NCBI RefSeq assembly: GCF_000472425.1
Contig: NZ_AXAI01000002.1
Location: forward strand, 284,747-348,746
DNA from: Bradyrhizobium sp. Tv2a-2
GTDB taxonomy: Bacteria; Pseudomonadota; Alphaproteobacteria; Rhizobiales; Xanthobacteraceae
Direction: 5' to 3'
Length of the DNA stretch: 64,000 nucleotides
Below, piece after piece: positions 52,516-61,692 of the stretch. The notes beneath the pieces were generated by a model. The model had not been told where the DNA came from. It saw nothing but the letters and a program-made list of their open reading frames with translations, and searched no databases. The position numbers and the translations under genes are program-made. Each line of letters opens with the position of its first letter. Positions within the stretch are counted from its first letter, which is position 1.

Positions 52516-53065
52516 GGTTTGGACGACCGCGCTTGCGACGTTGCTGCTGACGTGTCTCGCACGCGCCGAAACGCCGCCGCCCTACGGCATCGGTCGGGTG
52601 GCGACGCCGGCCGAGATCGCCGGCTGGAATATCGACATCGGGCGCGACGGCAGAGGCCTGCCACCCGGCAGCGGCACGGTCTCCCATGGGCGCGAGGTGT
52701 TCGAGCAGCAATGCGTGGCCTGCCATGGCGACAAGGGGCAGGGAGGGGTCGGCGACAAGCTTGTCGGAGGCCAGGGCACCTTGGCCACGGCCAACCCGGT
52801 GCGTACCGTCGGCAGCTACTGGCCCTATGCGCCGACCTTGTTCGACTACATCCGTCGCGCCATGCCGCAGAACGCGCCGCAGTCGCTCTCCAATGACGAC
52901 GTCTACGCGGTCTCGGCCTACGTTCTCAATCTCAACGGCTTGCTGCCGGCCGACGCGACGCTCGATGCCAGGACGCTTTCGGCGATCAAGATGCCGAACC
53001 GAGATCATTTTACCGGCGATGCCAGGCCTGACGTCAGAAATCCTGCCTGCCTAAGCGGTTGTTGA
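52499..53065 (+). CDS. soxD: Cytochrome c partner of SoxC (SoxD-like)
   Basis: The 188-residue protein has a signal peptide (to ARA) and one heme site, CVACH, with a distal region AMPQNAPQSLSNDDVYAV typical of SoxD/SorB partners. Classical SoxD is a much longer diheme protein; this one has a single heme. It accepts electrons from the Mo subunit. The gene overlaps soxC by 17 bases; MRKVW at 52508 is an alternative start. Confidence 0.88.
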   Translation: MQPMRKVWTTALATLLLTCLARAETPPPYGIGRVATPAEIAGWNIDIGRDGRGLPPGSGTVSHGREVFEQQCVACHGDKGQGGVGDKLVGGQGTLATANPVRTVGSYWPYAPTLFDYIRRAMPQNAPQSLSNDDVYAVSAYVLNLNGLLPADATLDARTLSAIKMPNRDHFTGDARPDVRNPACLSGC

Positions 53066-53105
53066 CGGTATCGCTTCGCTGGCGAGCGTTTTGCCGGAGG
53101 TTCGG

Positions 53106-53123
53106 GCAGCCGATCTAGGCTGC
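53106..53123 (+). terminator. Hairpin after the sox genes
   Basis: GCAGCC (53106-53111) and GGCTGC (53118-53123) form a stem with a 6-base loop, 40 bases after soxD, followed by a loose T-rich stretch. It may end the soxCD transcript. The rest of the gap to 53360 shows nothing further. Confidence 0.4.
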
Positions 53124-53360
53124 TCGCATTTTCGTGTTTGAGCAGATGTGGTGAATTTCACATCGGGCGATGGCATCGGAGCGCATTGTTCTGCGCATTG
53201 AGAATCCAGAGCGCCGGTTTCGCCGTCCTGACCATTATCAGGTTGCTGGCAATCTATCTTGCCGCGGGGGCGCGCGGAACGGCGCCCGCTGATTTCGGCT
53301 GAGGTTTTTCCCTGAGCGTCTTGCGTCGGTACACATCTCGAACGACAGGCGGAGGATCGG

Positions 53361-53609
53361 ATGTACGGTGAAGGCGACGACGCGGGGCACTGCTCGAACG
53401 GGCTGACGCCAAGCTATTTTCGTGCAGCGACCAGCGAGGACCGGCTCATCTACCGAAGATGGATCGGCGGCATGATCGTGTTCTACTGCGCCCTGTTGCT
53501 GGTCTCGGGCGTCGTGGCGTTCACGAACACCGGCAGCCGGACGCAGGTCAGCAAGCTGCCAGACAGCCAGGTCAACAATCAGGCGATCGCGTCATCGCGG
53601 CCTAACTAG
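53361..53609 (+). CDS. Small single-pass membrane protein
   Basis: The 82-residue protein has one membrane segment (MIVFYCALLLVSGVVAF, residues about 38-54), a polar N-terminus and a short polar tail. CGGAGGATC lies ahead of the ATG. The stop codon TAG is the first three bases of the second 106-bp repeat copy. Function unknown. Confidence 0.7.
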   Translation: MYGEGDDAGHCSNGLTPSYFRAATSEDRLIYRRWIGGMIVFYCALLLVSGVVAFTNTGSRTQVSKLPDSQVNNQAIASSRPN

Positions 53610-53712
53610 AGTGTTTTCGAGCGAAGTGGGGACCGGTTCGCGTGAAGAAAACGCGTCAAAACAAGAATCTAGAGCTCCGGTTCTGATTCAATCAGAACCG
53701 GAAATGCTCTAG
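53607..53712. repeat. 106-bp perfect repeat, copy 2 (inverted)
   Basis: Identical over 106 bases to the reverse complement of 37009-37114. It begins exactly at the stop codon of the small membrane protein gene, so its first bases provide the TAG. The terminator-like palindrome is near its right end. Confidence 0.95.
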
Positions 53713-53775
53713 CCAGAGCAGCAGCGAACGCCGCACATGCAGCGTTCGTCGACTTGGATTGCGCTGGCGGCGCGA

Positions 53776-54990
53776 TTACGTCTTGCGTCCGTAGTTCAAG
53801 AGGCCGCCGGCCTGCTTCGGCGGATGGGCGCGCAATGCCTCCTCATTGGGTTCGGTGCCCCAGCCCGGTCGGTCGGGAATGATGAGATGGCCGTCGACGA
53901 TCTCGGGGAGGTGGCTGAAAAGCTCGTGGTCCCAGGCGAGCCGGTCGATGTCGATCTCCATGATGCGCAAGTTCGGCACGGCCGCGCAGAAATGCGCGTT
54001 CATCATGGAGCAGAGATGGCCGTAGAAATTATGTGGAGCGACGTTGACCTCATGGGCTTCGGCTGATGCCGCGATCTTCAGCGATTGCCAGACCCCGTTC
54101 CATGGCGTGTCGATGATTGCGACGTCCATCGCCTGTTCGCGGAAATAAGGCAGGAATTCGCGCAAGCTTAACAGCGTCTCGCAGGACGATATCGGATGCG
54201 GGCTTTGCTCGCGGATATATCTAAGCGCCTCCGGATCGAAGGTATCGATCTCGATCCAGAACATGTCGAGATCGGCGATCTCCCGCAGGATCTTCAAGAA
54301 CCCTTCGGTCTTGGCGTGGAAGTTGAGGTCGAGCAGGAGATCGACATCCGGGCCCGCGCCGTCGCGGATCGCTTCCAGATGCATGCGCAGGTCGCGCAGC
54401 ACGTTGCGCTCGACATTGAGCTCAGGCTGGAACGGCGAGCCGAAGCCGGGCCGCCAACCGGTGGGCTTGCCGCCGTCATAGGTGAAGATGTTGGTCTTGA
54501 GCGCGGTGAATTTCTTCTCGCGGACCTCGCGGCCGATCGCCTTGACGCCGTCGAGGCTTTCGATTGCCGGCTTGTACCAGGCGGGATGGTTGATCCGCCA
54601 GGTCGCGCAATGCGACCAGTAGACGCGAACCCGGTCGCGGATCTTGCCGCCGAGCAGCTCGTAGCAGGGGACCCCAAGCAGCTTGGCCTTGGCGTCGAGC
54701 ATGGCGTTTTCGAGGGCACCAAGCGCCTGCGCCACCACGCCCCCGGCGGCTGGACGTGTCGCCGCATAGAGCTCGGCATAGGTTCGCTCGTGTTGAAAGA
54801 CATTTTGCCCGACCACACGCGCCGAGAGACGCTGGATCGCGGCGCTCACTCCCGGCGAGCCGAACCCCTCGTCATATTCGCTCCAGCCGATCGCGCCGTC
54901 CTCGGTGGTGAGCTTGACAAAGTGGTAATTCCGCCAGCCGGCATCACAGGCGAGCAGTTCGATATTGGTGATCTTGGACAGTGCTGGCAT
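53776..54990 (-). CDS. Mandelate racemase/muconate lactonising enzyme-family protein
   Basis: The 404-residue enolase-superfamily protein has the capping domain (residues 1-125) and the barrel with metal ligands in LLLDLNFHAKTEG, FWIEIDTFD and SSCETLLS. The usual KxK before the barrel reads LKTN. Family members dehydrate acid sugars or racemise; none can be chosen from sequence. Start ATG follows GAGGAAAATCC. Confidence 0.88.
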   Translation of the reverse strand: MPALSKITNIELLACDAGWRNYHFVKLTTEDGAIGWSEYDEGFGSPGVSAAIQRLSARVVGQNVFQHERTYAELYAATRPAAGGVVAQALGALENAMLDAKAKLLGVPCYELLGGKIRDRVRVYWSHCATWRINHPAWYKPAIESLDGVKAIGREVREKKFTALKTNIFTYDGGKPTGWRPGFGSPFQPELNVERNVLRDLRMHLEAIRDGAGPDVDLLLDLNFHAKTEGFLKILREIADLDMFWIEIDTFDPEALRYIREQSPHPISSCETLLSLREFLPYFREQAMDVAIIDTPWNGVWQSLKIAASAEAHEVNVAPHNFYGHLCSMMNAHFCAAVPNLRIMEIDIDRLAWDHELFSHLPEIVDGHLIIPDRPGWGTEPNEEALRAHPPKQAGGLLNYGRKT

Positions 54991-55160
54991 GGATTTTCCT
55001 CGGCGCTCCCTTGACGATTCTTTTGCGCTGTTACCCGATTATGCCGAGAGGCATGCCATCGATCCATCCCTATGACTGCAACTCGCCCATGTAGGACGGA
55101 TCGGGCCGCTGCAATGCCGCGATCTGAGGACAGCGAGCGTGCCGCACGCCGGGCTCACGT

Positions 55161-55988
55161 CTAGCGCGCTGGCGTCCCAAACAGTCCATCGACGCGAAAG
55201 GAATAACCGATGCCGACGATGTAGTTCGGGGCGTTGTGATTGAGGCCAACGGCCAGATGGAAGTCGACCTGCTGAAGCTTGCTCAAATGATAGATGCCGC
55301 CTGAGTTGATCATCAGGCTTGGGCCCGCGCCTTCCGGATAATCACCGACGTATTCGGCGAATGCGCTGAACCTCTCGCTGAGGCTTTTCTCGATCACGAA
55401 AGTCGTCTCGGTGATGCGTCTTGCCGTGAAATCAGACGGGCGGAAGAATTCAGTGAACATGCCGCTGACGCCCCAGCCCTCGTGCAATTCCCACGACCAT
55501 GGAAATTGCAGATAGGGTTGCGGACCACGACCTGCGATAGCGACCGCGCCGGTTGGCACGGCCATTCCGAATACGGCTGACAAGTCGATCTTTCCGGGCA
55601 CCGGGCTGATCTGCCATTTGATCGCGGGCGCCACGTCCGAAAATCCGGTGCTGCCACTTCCGTTCACGGTGCCAAAATAGGTTGGCAAGTCCACCAGCAC
55701 TTCCAGGCACGGCGCGACGCCGAGCCGCCAGCGGCTGTTGGTGCCGTCGATGCTTCGGCCTCCGTCGCGGGAACTGAAATTAACGCCGTTTTCACTTTGA
55801 AGACTGCCAAAGGGCACCACTAGGCTCGAATTCGTCACATCGGGCCTGTCGGTTGTGATCTCGTCCTTTGCTGTTGGACAGGCCTCGGCTGCGGCTCTGT
55901 CCACTGTACCCAGGACCGCAAGGATCGACACAACCCAGATTCCCACGTTGCTTACGCTGGATCCGCTCACGACAATCCCGATCGACAT
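55161..55988 (-). CDS. Outer-membrane protein, MetA-pathway (phenol degradation) family
   Basis: The 275-residue protein has a signal peptide and the family hallmark ITTDRPDVTNSS at the start of the mature part, followed by beta-strand-rich sequence ending in GYSFRVDG. These barrels are often annotated as transporters of aromatic or hydrophobic compounds, without firm evidence. It is divergent from kup. Confidence 0.8.
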   Translation of the reverse strand: MSIGIVVSGSSVSNVGIWVVSILAVLGTVDRAAAEACPTAKDEITTDRPDVTNSSLVVPFGSLQSENGVNFSSRDGGRSIDGTNSRWRLGVAPCLEVLVDLPTYFGTVNGSGSTGFSDVAPAIKWQISPVPGKIDLSAVFGMAVPTGAVAIAGRGPQPYLQFPWSWELHEGWGVSGMFTEFFRPSDFTARRITETTFVIEKSLSERFSAFAEYVGDYPEGAGPSLMINSGGIYHLSKLQQVDFHLAVGLNHNAPNYIVGIGYSFRVDGLFGTPAR

Positions 55989-56362
55989 GTCCAGGCCATG
56001 CGCAGCCTTCTGACCATGAATGCCGCATGGGGCCGATTATTCCTTACCGCTGCGTAACGGGGAACCGCGTGGCGCCACCATTTCTAGATTTTTTTCAGAG
56101 CCTGTTCAGCCCTGTCCCGCCAAACTCCCGTCCAACCTGCGTAGCGACGTTGCCACGCCCTTGTGAAGTCCTTGCGCGACGGCAGTCTGCCGCCATGGAG
56201 CAAACGCGAGGTCGGCAGCATCTGTTGGGTGATGGGCGGAGCAGGCAGGGTCCGCGCCTCGCCATGGTGGCAGACCTATGGTACGGACGCCGTCAGGCTT
56301 TGCTTGGCTGTCGCAATCCGCGGCCATAGTCTTGATCGGGCAGAACGGACGGACAGGCGGCT
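55989..56362. other. Intergenic region before kup, nothing recognised
   Basis: About 370 bases between divergent genes. The short frames here lack ribosome-binding sites. No riboswitch-like or repeat structure was recognised. Confidence 0.35.
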
Positions 56363-58261
56363 GTGAGCGAACAACAGACTTTGACGGGTGGCGAGACCAC
56401 GCGGCACGGGCCGCAGGGCAGGCTGACGATGCTCGCCCTTTCGGCGCTCGGGGTCGTGTTCGGCGACATCGGCACGAGCCCGCTCTACACCTTCAAGACC
56501 ATTCTCGGCACGGCGGAAAAGGCCCCCGATGCCGCCGCTGTGCTCGGTGCGCTTTCGCTTGTGCTGTGGACGCTCTTCATCATCACGAGTGTCAAATATG
56601 TGCTGTTCGCGATGCGCGTCGACAATGACGGGGAGGGCGGCATCCTTGCGTTGATGGCGCTGCTCGGCGTGAAGAAGCAGCACCGGCCGACCATCATCGC
56701 TGTCGGCCTGTTTGGCGCGGCGCTGATCTATGGCGACGGCGCGATCACGCCGGCGATCTCGGTCCTGTCGGCCCTGGAAGGGGTGAACATGGCAACGCCT
56801 GCGTTGCAGCCCTATGTCGTTCCGGCGGCCGTGCTGATCCTGCTCGCGCTGTTTGCGATCCAGTCGAGGGGCACTGCGACCATCGGTCACCTGTTCGGTC
56901 CGGTAATGCTGACCTGGTTTGTTGTCATGGCAGTGATGGGTATCTTCGGCATTGCTAAGCATCCGGCGGTGTTTGCGGCGCTCAATCCGGTCTATGGCCT
57001 GTCGTACTTGTTCTCGGGCGGCTTCACCGGCTTTCTGGTGCTGGGCGCGGTGTTTCTTTGCGTAACCGGTGCCGAGGCATTGTATGCGGACATGGGGCAT
57101 TTCGGTGCCGGGCCGATCAAGCTCGCCTGGTTCGCGATCGTATTCCCAAGCTTGATCATCAACTATGCGGGACAGGCCGCACTCGTGATCGACGGCGCGC
57201 CGACTGATGGCAATATCTTCTTCAGGCTTTGCCCGGACGCTCTACTGCTGCCGCTGATCGTGCTCGCGACCATCGCCACCATCATTGCCAGCCAGTCGAT
57301 CATCACGGGCGCCTTTTCGATGACGCGGCAGGCGATCCAGCTTGGCTGGTTGCCGCGGCTCCAGATCAAGCAGACCTCCTCGGAAGGGTATGGCCAGATT
57401 TATGTCGGCGCCGTCAATTGGCTGTTGATGATCGTGACACTCGGACTGACTGTCGGCTTCGGCAAGTCCGACAATCTCGCGTCCGCCTATGGCATCGCGG
57501 TGTCCCTGACCATGCTGATGACCTCAGCGCTGCTCTTCATTGCCATGCGCGAGATCTGGCAATGGAGCCTGTTGGCCGCCGGCGCCGTTGCCGGATTCTT
57601 CCTGATCATCGATGGCGCCTTCTTCCTTGCCAATCTCACCAAGATTGCCGAGGGCGGCTACGTGCCGTTGATCCTCGCCGTCTCTGTGTATGGCATTATG
57701 TGGATATGGCACCGCGGGGCAGCCGCAGTTGGGGAACGGATGCGAGAGGCCCTCATTCCCGTTCCGGAATTTCTGGCGCGCCTTGCCGAGAAGAAGATTC
57801 CCCGTGTGCCGGGGACCGCCGTGTTCCTGACCCGGACCGAGCGGGACACGCCGCCGGTGATGGGCTGGCATGTCAAGCACAACCGCGCCTTGCATGAGCA
57901 TGTCGTCGTGCTGCGTGCCGAGGTCTTGTCGGTGCCCTGGGTCTCCTCCGCCAATCGGATCAATCTCGCGGAAGTCGCGCCGAATTTCTGGCGTCTGCAC
58001 GCGCGCTACGGCTTCATGGAGCGTCCGCATATCCCCGATCTCCTGATCCGGGGCAAGGCGCTGGGCTGCACGGTTGATGTGTCCGACGTAACCTATTATG
58101 TCGGCCACGAAACCGTGATCGCGCGCGAGGACGGCAAGGGTCTGCCGGCCTGGCAGGAGCGCCTTTTCGCGCTGATGGAGCGCAATGCGCAGCATGTCAG
58201 CGATTTCTTCAGCCTGCCGAACGACCAGGTGGTCGAGATCGGCCGGCAGATTGCGATCTGA
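56363..58261 (+). CDS. kup: Potassium uptake protein Kup
   Basis: The 632-residue protein is a KUP/HAK/KT low-affinity potassium:proton symporter with 12 membrane segments and the N-terminal signature GVVFGDIGTSPLYT, plus IYGDGAITPAISVLSA and a soluble C-terminal domain (from about 460). The start is GTG. Length fits the family. Rhizobia often have two or more kup genes. Confidence 0.95.
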   Translation: MSEQQTLTGGETTRHGPQGRLTMLALSALGVVFGDIGTSPLYTFKTILGTAEKAPDAAAVLGALSLVLWTLFIITSVKYVLFAMRVDNDGEGGILALMALLGVKKQHRPTIIAVGLFGAALIYGDGAITPAISVLSALEGVNMATPALQPYVVPAAVLILLALFAIQSRGTATIGHLFGPVMLTWFVVMAVMGIFGIAKHPAVFAALNPVYGLSYLFSGGFTGFLVLGAVFLCVTGAEALYADMGHFGAGPIKLAWFAIVFPSLIINYAGQAALVIDGAPTDGNIFFRLCPDALLLPLIVLATIATIIASQSIITGAFSMTRQAIQLGWLPRLQIKQTSSEGYGQIYVGAVNWLLMIVTLGLTVGFGKSDNLASAYGIAVSLTMLMTSALLFIAMREIWQWSLLAAGAVAGFFLIIDGAFFLANLTKIAEGGYVPLILAVSVYGIMWIWHRGAAAVGERMREALIPVPEFLARLAEKKIPRVPGTAVFLTRTERDTPPVMGWHVKHNRALHEHVVVLRAEVLSVPWVSSANRINLAEVAPNFWRLHARYGFMERPHIPDLLIRGKALGCTVDVSDVTYYVGHETVIAREDGKGLPAWQERLFALMERNAQHVSDFFSLPNDQVVEIGRQIAI

Positions 58262-58391
58262 TAGCCGGCGTCGCGCCTGTCTCCTGAGAAGGCCCCGCGC
58301 CAATGTTTCGCCGGGGCTGACGATTGACCGCGACCGGGCAAAATGTCACTGGAAGGCAACGAAAAGAATTGCAAAGGGAGGCTGACGAAGC

Positions 58392-59858
58392 ATGCAGTCG
58401 CGGCGCGGCTTTCTCAAATTGTCGGCAAATGCTGCAACAGCGCTTGGCGTGTTGCCCACCTGTGTGCTGGCGCAAAACGCGCCTTCGGCGTCATCAGCGC
58501 CTGGACCCGTCATGACCACGCTCAGCACCTATATGAGTGCAGCGCGTGCCAAGGCGCTTCCGGAGGACGTCACCGAACAGGCAAAATATCATCTGCTCGA
58601 TACGATCTCGGCCATGGTTTCGGGATCGGAATTGCCGCCGGGCCAGGCAGCGCAACGCTATATCCGCGAGCGTGGTGGCAATGGCGGGGTGACGGTGGCC
58701 GGCTCGGCGTTGACGGCGCCGCCAATCGACGCCGCGCTCGCCAATGGCGTGATGGCGCATGCCGACGAGACTGACGACTCGCACAATGAGTCGCGCTCGC
58801 ATCCTGGCTGCTCGGTGATACCGGCGGCATTTGCGGCCGGCGAGGCCTATGGCATCGATGGCATAGGCCTGCTGCGCGCGGTGACGCTCGGCTATGACAT
58901 TGGCACGCGCGTGGTGATGGCGATGGGCGGCGCCACCTTCAGCTACGAGAGCAGCCTGTCAACGCACAGCATCGCCGGCACGTTCGGCGCGGCGGCGGCC
59001 GCCGGATGCGCCGCCGGGCTCGATACGCGGCAGACGCGCTGGCTGCTCGACTATGCCGCACAGGAATCCTCCGGCTTCATCGCATGGCGGCGGGATACCG
59101 ATCATATCGAAAAGGCGTTCGTGTTCGCCGGCATGCCCGCGCGCAATGGGGTAACGGCGGCGCTACTGGTCAAATCAGGCTGGAACGGTGTCGATGACAT
59201 CTTCTCTGGCCCAGACAATTTCTTCGCGGCCTACGCGCCGAAGGCCCAGCCGGATCGCCTGATCGAGAAGCTCGGCGAGCGTTACGAGATCACGCAGACC
59301 GACATCAAGAAGTGGAGCGTCGGCTCGCCGATCCAGGCGCCGCTGGACGGGGTGGAGGCGATCCGCGCGAAGAAGCCGTTCGAGCCGGACCAGGTGAAGC
59401 GGGTGACAGTACGGCTTGCGCCTTCGGTGGCGGCGGTGGTGGACAATCGCGACATCCCCGACATCTGTCTGCAGCACATGATCGCCGTCATGCTGATCGA
59501 CAAGACGGTGTCGTTCCTGGCCGCGCATGACAAGGCGCGCATGCAGGATGCCGCCGTGCTCAAGGAGCGGGCCAAGGTCAACCTGGTGCGGGACGAGGAA
59601 CTGGCGAAACTGCTGCCGGCGCGCGAGACGGTCGTGGAGATCGAGTTTGCGGACGGCAGCCGGGAGTCCGAGCGCATTTCCGCCGTCCGCGGCACGCCAC
59701 GCAATCCGATGACGCGCGCCGAAGTGATCAACAAGGCGCGCGACTTGACGACGCCGGTAATCGGGCGCGAGGTGTCCACGCGCCTGATCGACACCGTCTT
59801 CGGCATTGAGGAGCTGGCCGACATCCGCAACCTGCGGCGAATGTTGCAGCGCGGTTGA
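58392..59858 (+). CDS. MmgE/PrpD family protein with a twin-arginine leader
   Basis: The 488-residue protein has the MmgE/PrpD (2-methylcitrate dehydratase) fold: LLDTISAMVSGSELP, ANGVMAHADETDDSH and the C-terminal swivelling domain. The family also contains cis-aconitate decarboxylase and iminodisuccinate epimerases. An N-terminal SRRGFLKLSANAATALG points to export by Tat, unusual for the cytoplasmic dehydratases. The substrate is unknown. Confidence 0.85.
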   Translation: MQSRRGFLKLSANAATALGVLPTCVLAQNAPSASSAPGPVMTTLSTYMSAARAKALPEDVTEQAKYHLLDTISAMVSGSELPPGQAAQRYIRERGGNGGVTVAGSALTAPPIDAALANGVMAHADETDDSHNESRSHPGCSVIPAAFAAGEAYGIDGIGLLRAVTLGYDIGTRVVMAMGGATFSYESSLSTHSIAGTFGAAAAAGCAAGLDTRQTRWLLDYAAQESSGFIAWRRDTDHIEKAFVFAGMPARNGVTAALLVKSGWNGVDDIFSGPDNFFAAYAPKAQPDRLIEKLGERYEITQTDIKKWSVGSPIQAPLDGVEAIRAKKPFEPDQVKRVTVRLAPSVAAVVDNRDIPDICLQHMIAVMLIDKTVSFLAAHDKARMQDAAVLKERAKVNLVRDEELAKLLPARETVVEIEFADGSRESERISAVRGTPRNPMTRAEVINKARDLTTPVIGREVSTRLIDTVFGIEELADIRNLRRMLQRG

Positions 59859-59881
59859 AGCCCAATCGGCCGCGCACCTCT

Positions 59882-61531
59882 TCAGTAATGAGGGTCGTAC
59901 ATCTGGGCCTGGACAATGCCGATCAGATCGTTCGGTGTCGGCCCCTGCGCCAGCCCCCGCTGGTAGGCGACGCCGGCAACGGCCGCACCAATCTGGGCGG
60001 AGACTTCGCGGATGCGCGGCAGCGCCGGATAGAGGCTGCCCTGCTTCAGATCCGCTTCGCTCACCGCGTTGGCAAGCGTATGCGCCGCCGCCATAAACAT
60101 CTCGTCGGTCACGAGGCGGCTGCCGCTGGCGATCACGCCGAGGCCCACACCGGGGAAGATATAGGAATTGTTGCCCTGGCGCGGCACGAATGTCAGACCA
60201 TTGAGATCGACCGGATCGTAGGGGCTGCCGCAGGCGAATAGCGCACGGCCACGGGTGTGGCGATAGGCTTCCTCGGCCGAGCATTCGGCCTTCGAGGTCG
60301 GGTTGGAGAGCGCAAAGATGATCGGCCGCTCGTTGAGCTCGGCCATGGTCTTCAGCACGTCGGGCGTGAACGCGCCGCCGACCGCCGCGACGCCGATGAT
60401 CGCGGTCGGCTTCTGGGTTTTGATCGCGGTGAGGAAGTCGTCGATGGGTGCCTGCTCATGCGCATAGCGCAATTTGTGCCCGCTCAGATTCGCGCGTCCT
60501 TTGACCACGAGGCCGCGGGAGTCGACCAGCCAGTTGCGCTTGATTGCCTCGGCTTCCGTCGCGCCCTCGGCCATCATGGCGGAGACGATCAGATCGGCGA
60601 TACCGGTTGCGGCCTCGCCCGCGCCGAGGAAGAGGATTCTCTGCTCCTTGAGCTTGCCACCCGTCGCGCGCAGCGCCGAGAACAGGCCGGCCAACGCCAC
60701 CGCTGCCGTGCCTTGAATATCGTCGTTGAAGACGCAGGCTTCGTCACGATATTTGTGCAGCAGGCGGAACGCCGAGTGATTGGCGAAATCCTCGAACTGG
60801 ATCAGCACGCCCGGAAAGGCTGCGCGCGCCGCGCTCATGAACTCATCGACGAAGTCGTCGTAAGCGGGGCCGGTGATGCGTTGCTGGCGCAGCCCGATGT
60901 AATAGGGGTCCTTGAGAAACTCGGCGTTGTTGGTGCCGACATCGAGCATCACGGGCAGGCAAAGCTCGGGGTGAACGCCGGCGCAAGCCGAATAGAGCGA
61001 GAGTTTGCCGACTGGAATGCCCATCCCGTTGGCGCCGAGATCGCCCAGTCCCAAGATGCGCTCGCCGTCGGTGACGACGATCAGCTTGGCGCGATAGGGC
61101 CAGTTGGACAGGATTTCGGCGATATGGCCGCGATCGTTGGCGGAGATGAACAGGCCCCGCGGCCGCTGGAAGATCAGTCCGTAGCGTTGGCAGGCGAGGC
61201 CGACCGTTGGGGTGTAGATCAGCGGCTGGATTTCATCGATGTGATCGCAGACAACGCGGAAGAACAAGGCTTCGTTGCGGTCATGCAGGGAATTCAATGC
61301 GACATATTTTTCCAGGTCGCTCGGCAGCGAGCGCAGATTGGTCAGTACGCGCTCGACCTGTGCCTGCATCGACAGCACGCCCGCCGGAAGGAAGCCGCGC
61401 AGGCCCAGCGCATCCCGCTCCTGCTCGGTGAAGGCAGTGCCCTTGTTGAGCAGGGGATCGCGCAGCAAGGCGAGGCCACGCGGCGTAAAAGAAGGCATTG
61501 AGCGCGCGCTCATCCGGTTCGCTTGGGTCAA
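59882..61531 (-). CDS. maeA: NAD-dependent malic enzyme
   Basis: The 549-residue enzyme matches the SfcA/MaeA type: YTPTVGLACQRYG, GLGDLGANGMGIPVGK, EDFANHSAF, and the Rossmann FLGAGEAATG. It decarboxylates malate to pyruvate with NAD+, which pairs with C4-dicarboxylate uptake. Start is TTG with GGGGGA 6 bases upstream; ATG codons at residues 7 and 12 are alternatives. It converges on the MmgE/PrpD gene. Confidence 0.9.
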   Translation of the reverse strand: MTQANRMSARSMPSFTPRGLALLRDPLLNKGTAFTEQERDALGLRGFLPAGVLSMQAQVERVLTNLRSLPSDLEKYVALNSLHDRNEALFFRVVCDHIDEIQPLIYTPTVGLACQRYGLIFQRPRGLFISANDRGHIAEILSNWPYRAKLIVVTDGERILGLGDLGANGMGIPVGKLSLYSACAGVHPELCLPVMLDVGTNNAEFLKDPYYIGLRQQRITGPAYDDFVDEFMSAARAAFPGVLIQFEDFANHSAFRLLHKYRDEACVFNDDIQGTAAVALAGLFSALRATGGKLKEQRILFLGAGEAATGIADLIVSAMMAEGATEAEAIKRNWLVDSRGLVVKGRANLSGHKLRYAHEQAPIDDFLTAIKTQKPTAIIGVAAVGGAFTPDVLKTMAELNERPIIFALSNPTSKAECSAEEAYRHTRGRALFACGSPYDPVDLNGLTFVPRQGNNSYIFPGVGLGVIASGSRLVTDEMFMAAAHTLANAVSEADLKQGSLYPALPRIREVSAQIGAAVAGVAYQRGLAQGPTPNDLIGIVQAQMYDPHY

Positions 61532-61692
61532 GGTGCTTCCCCCTTGTCGTCTTTTGATTGGCTATCGCAGCTTCTGATTGCTGCCGCGACCTTGCTGCTT
61601 AAAGCGTTCGCGTTGGGATTGATAGCATAAATGCGATGCCGCAGCGCACCAATGGTGCGAGCGACCCGACGCGCTGGGTGGCAATGCCAGAA

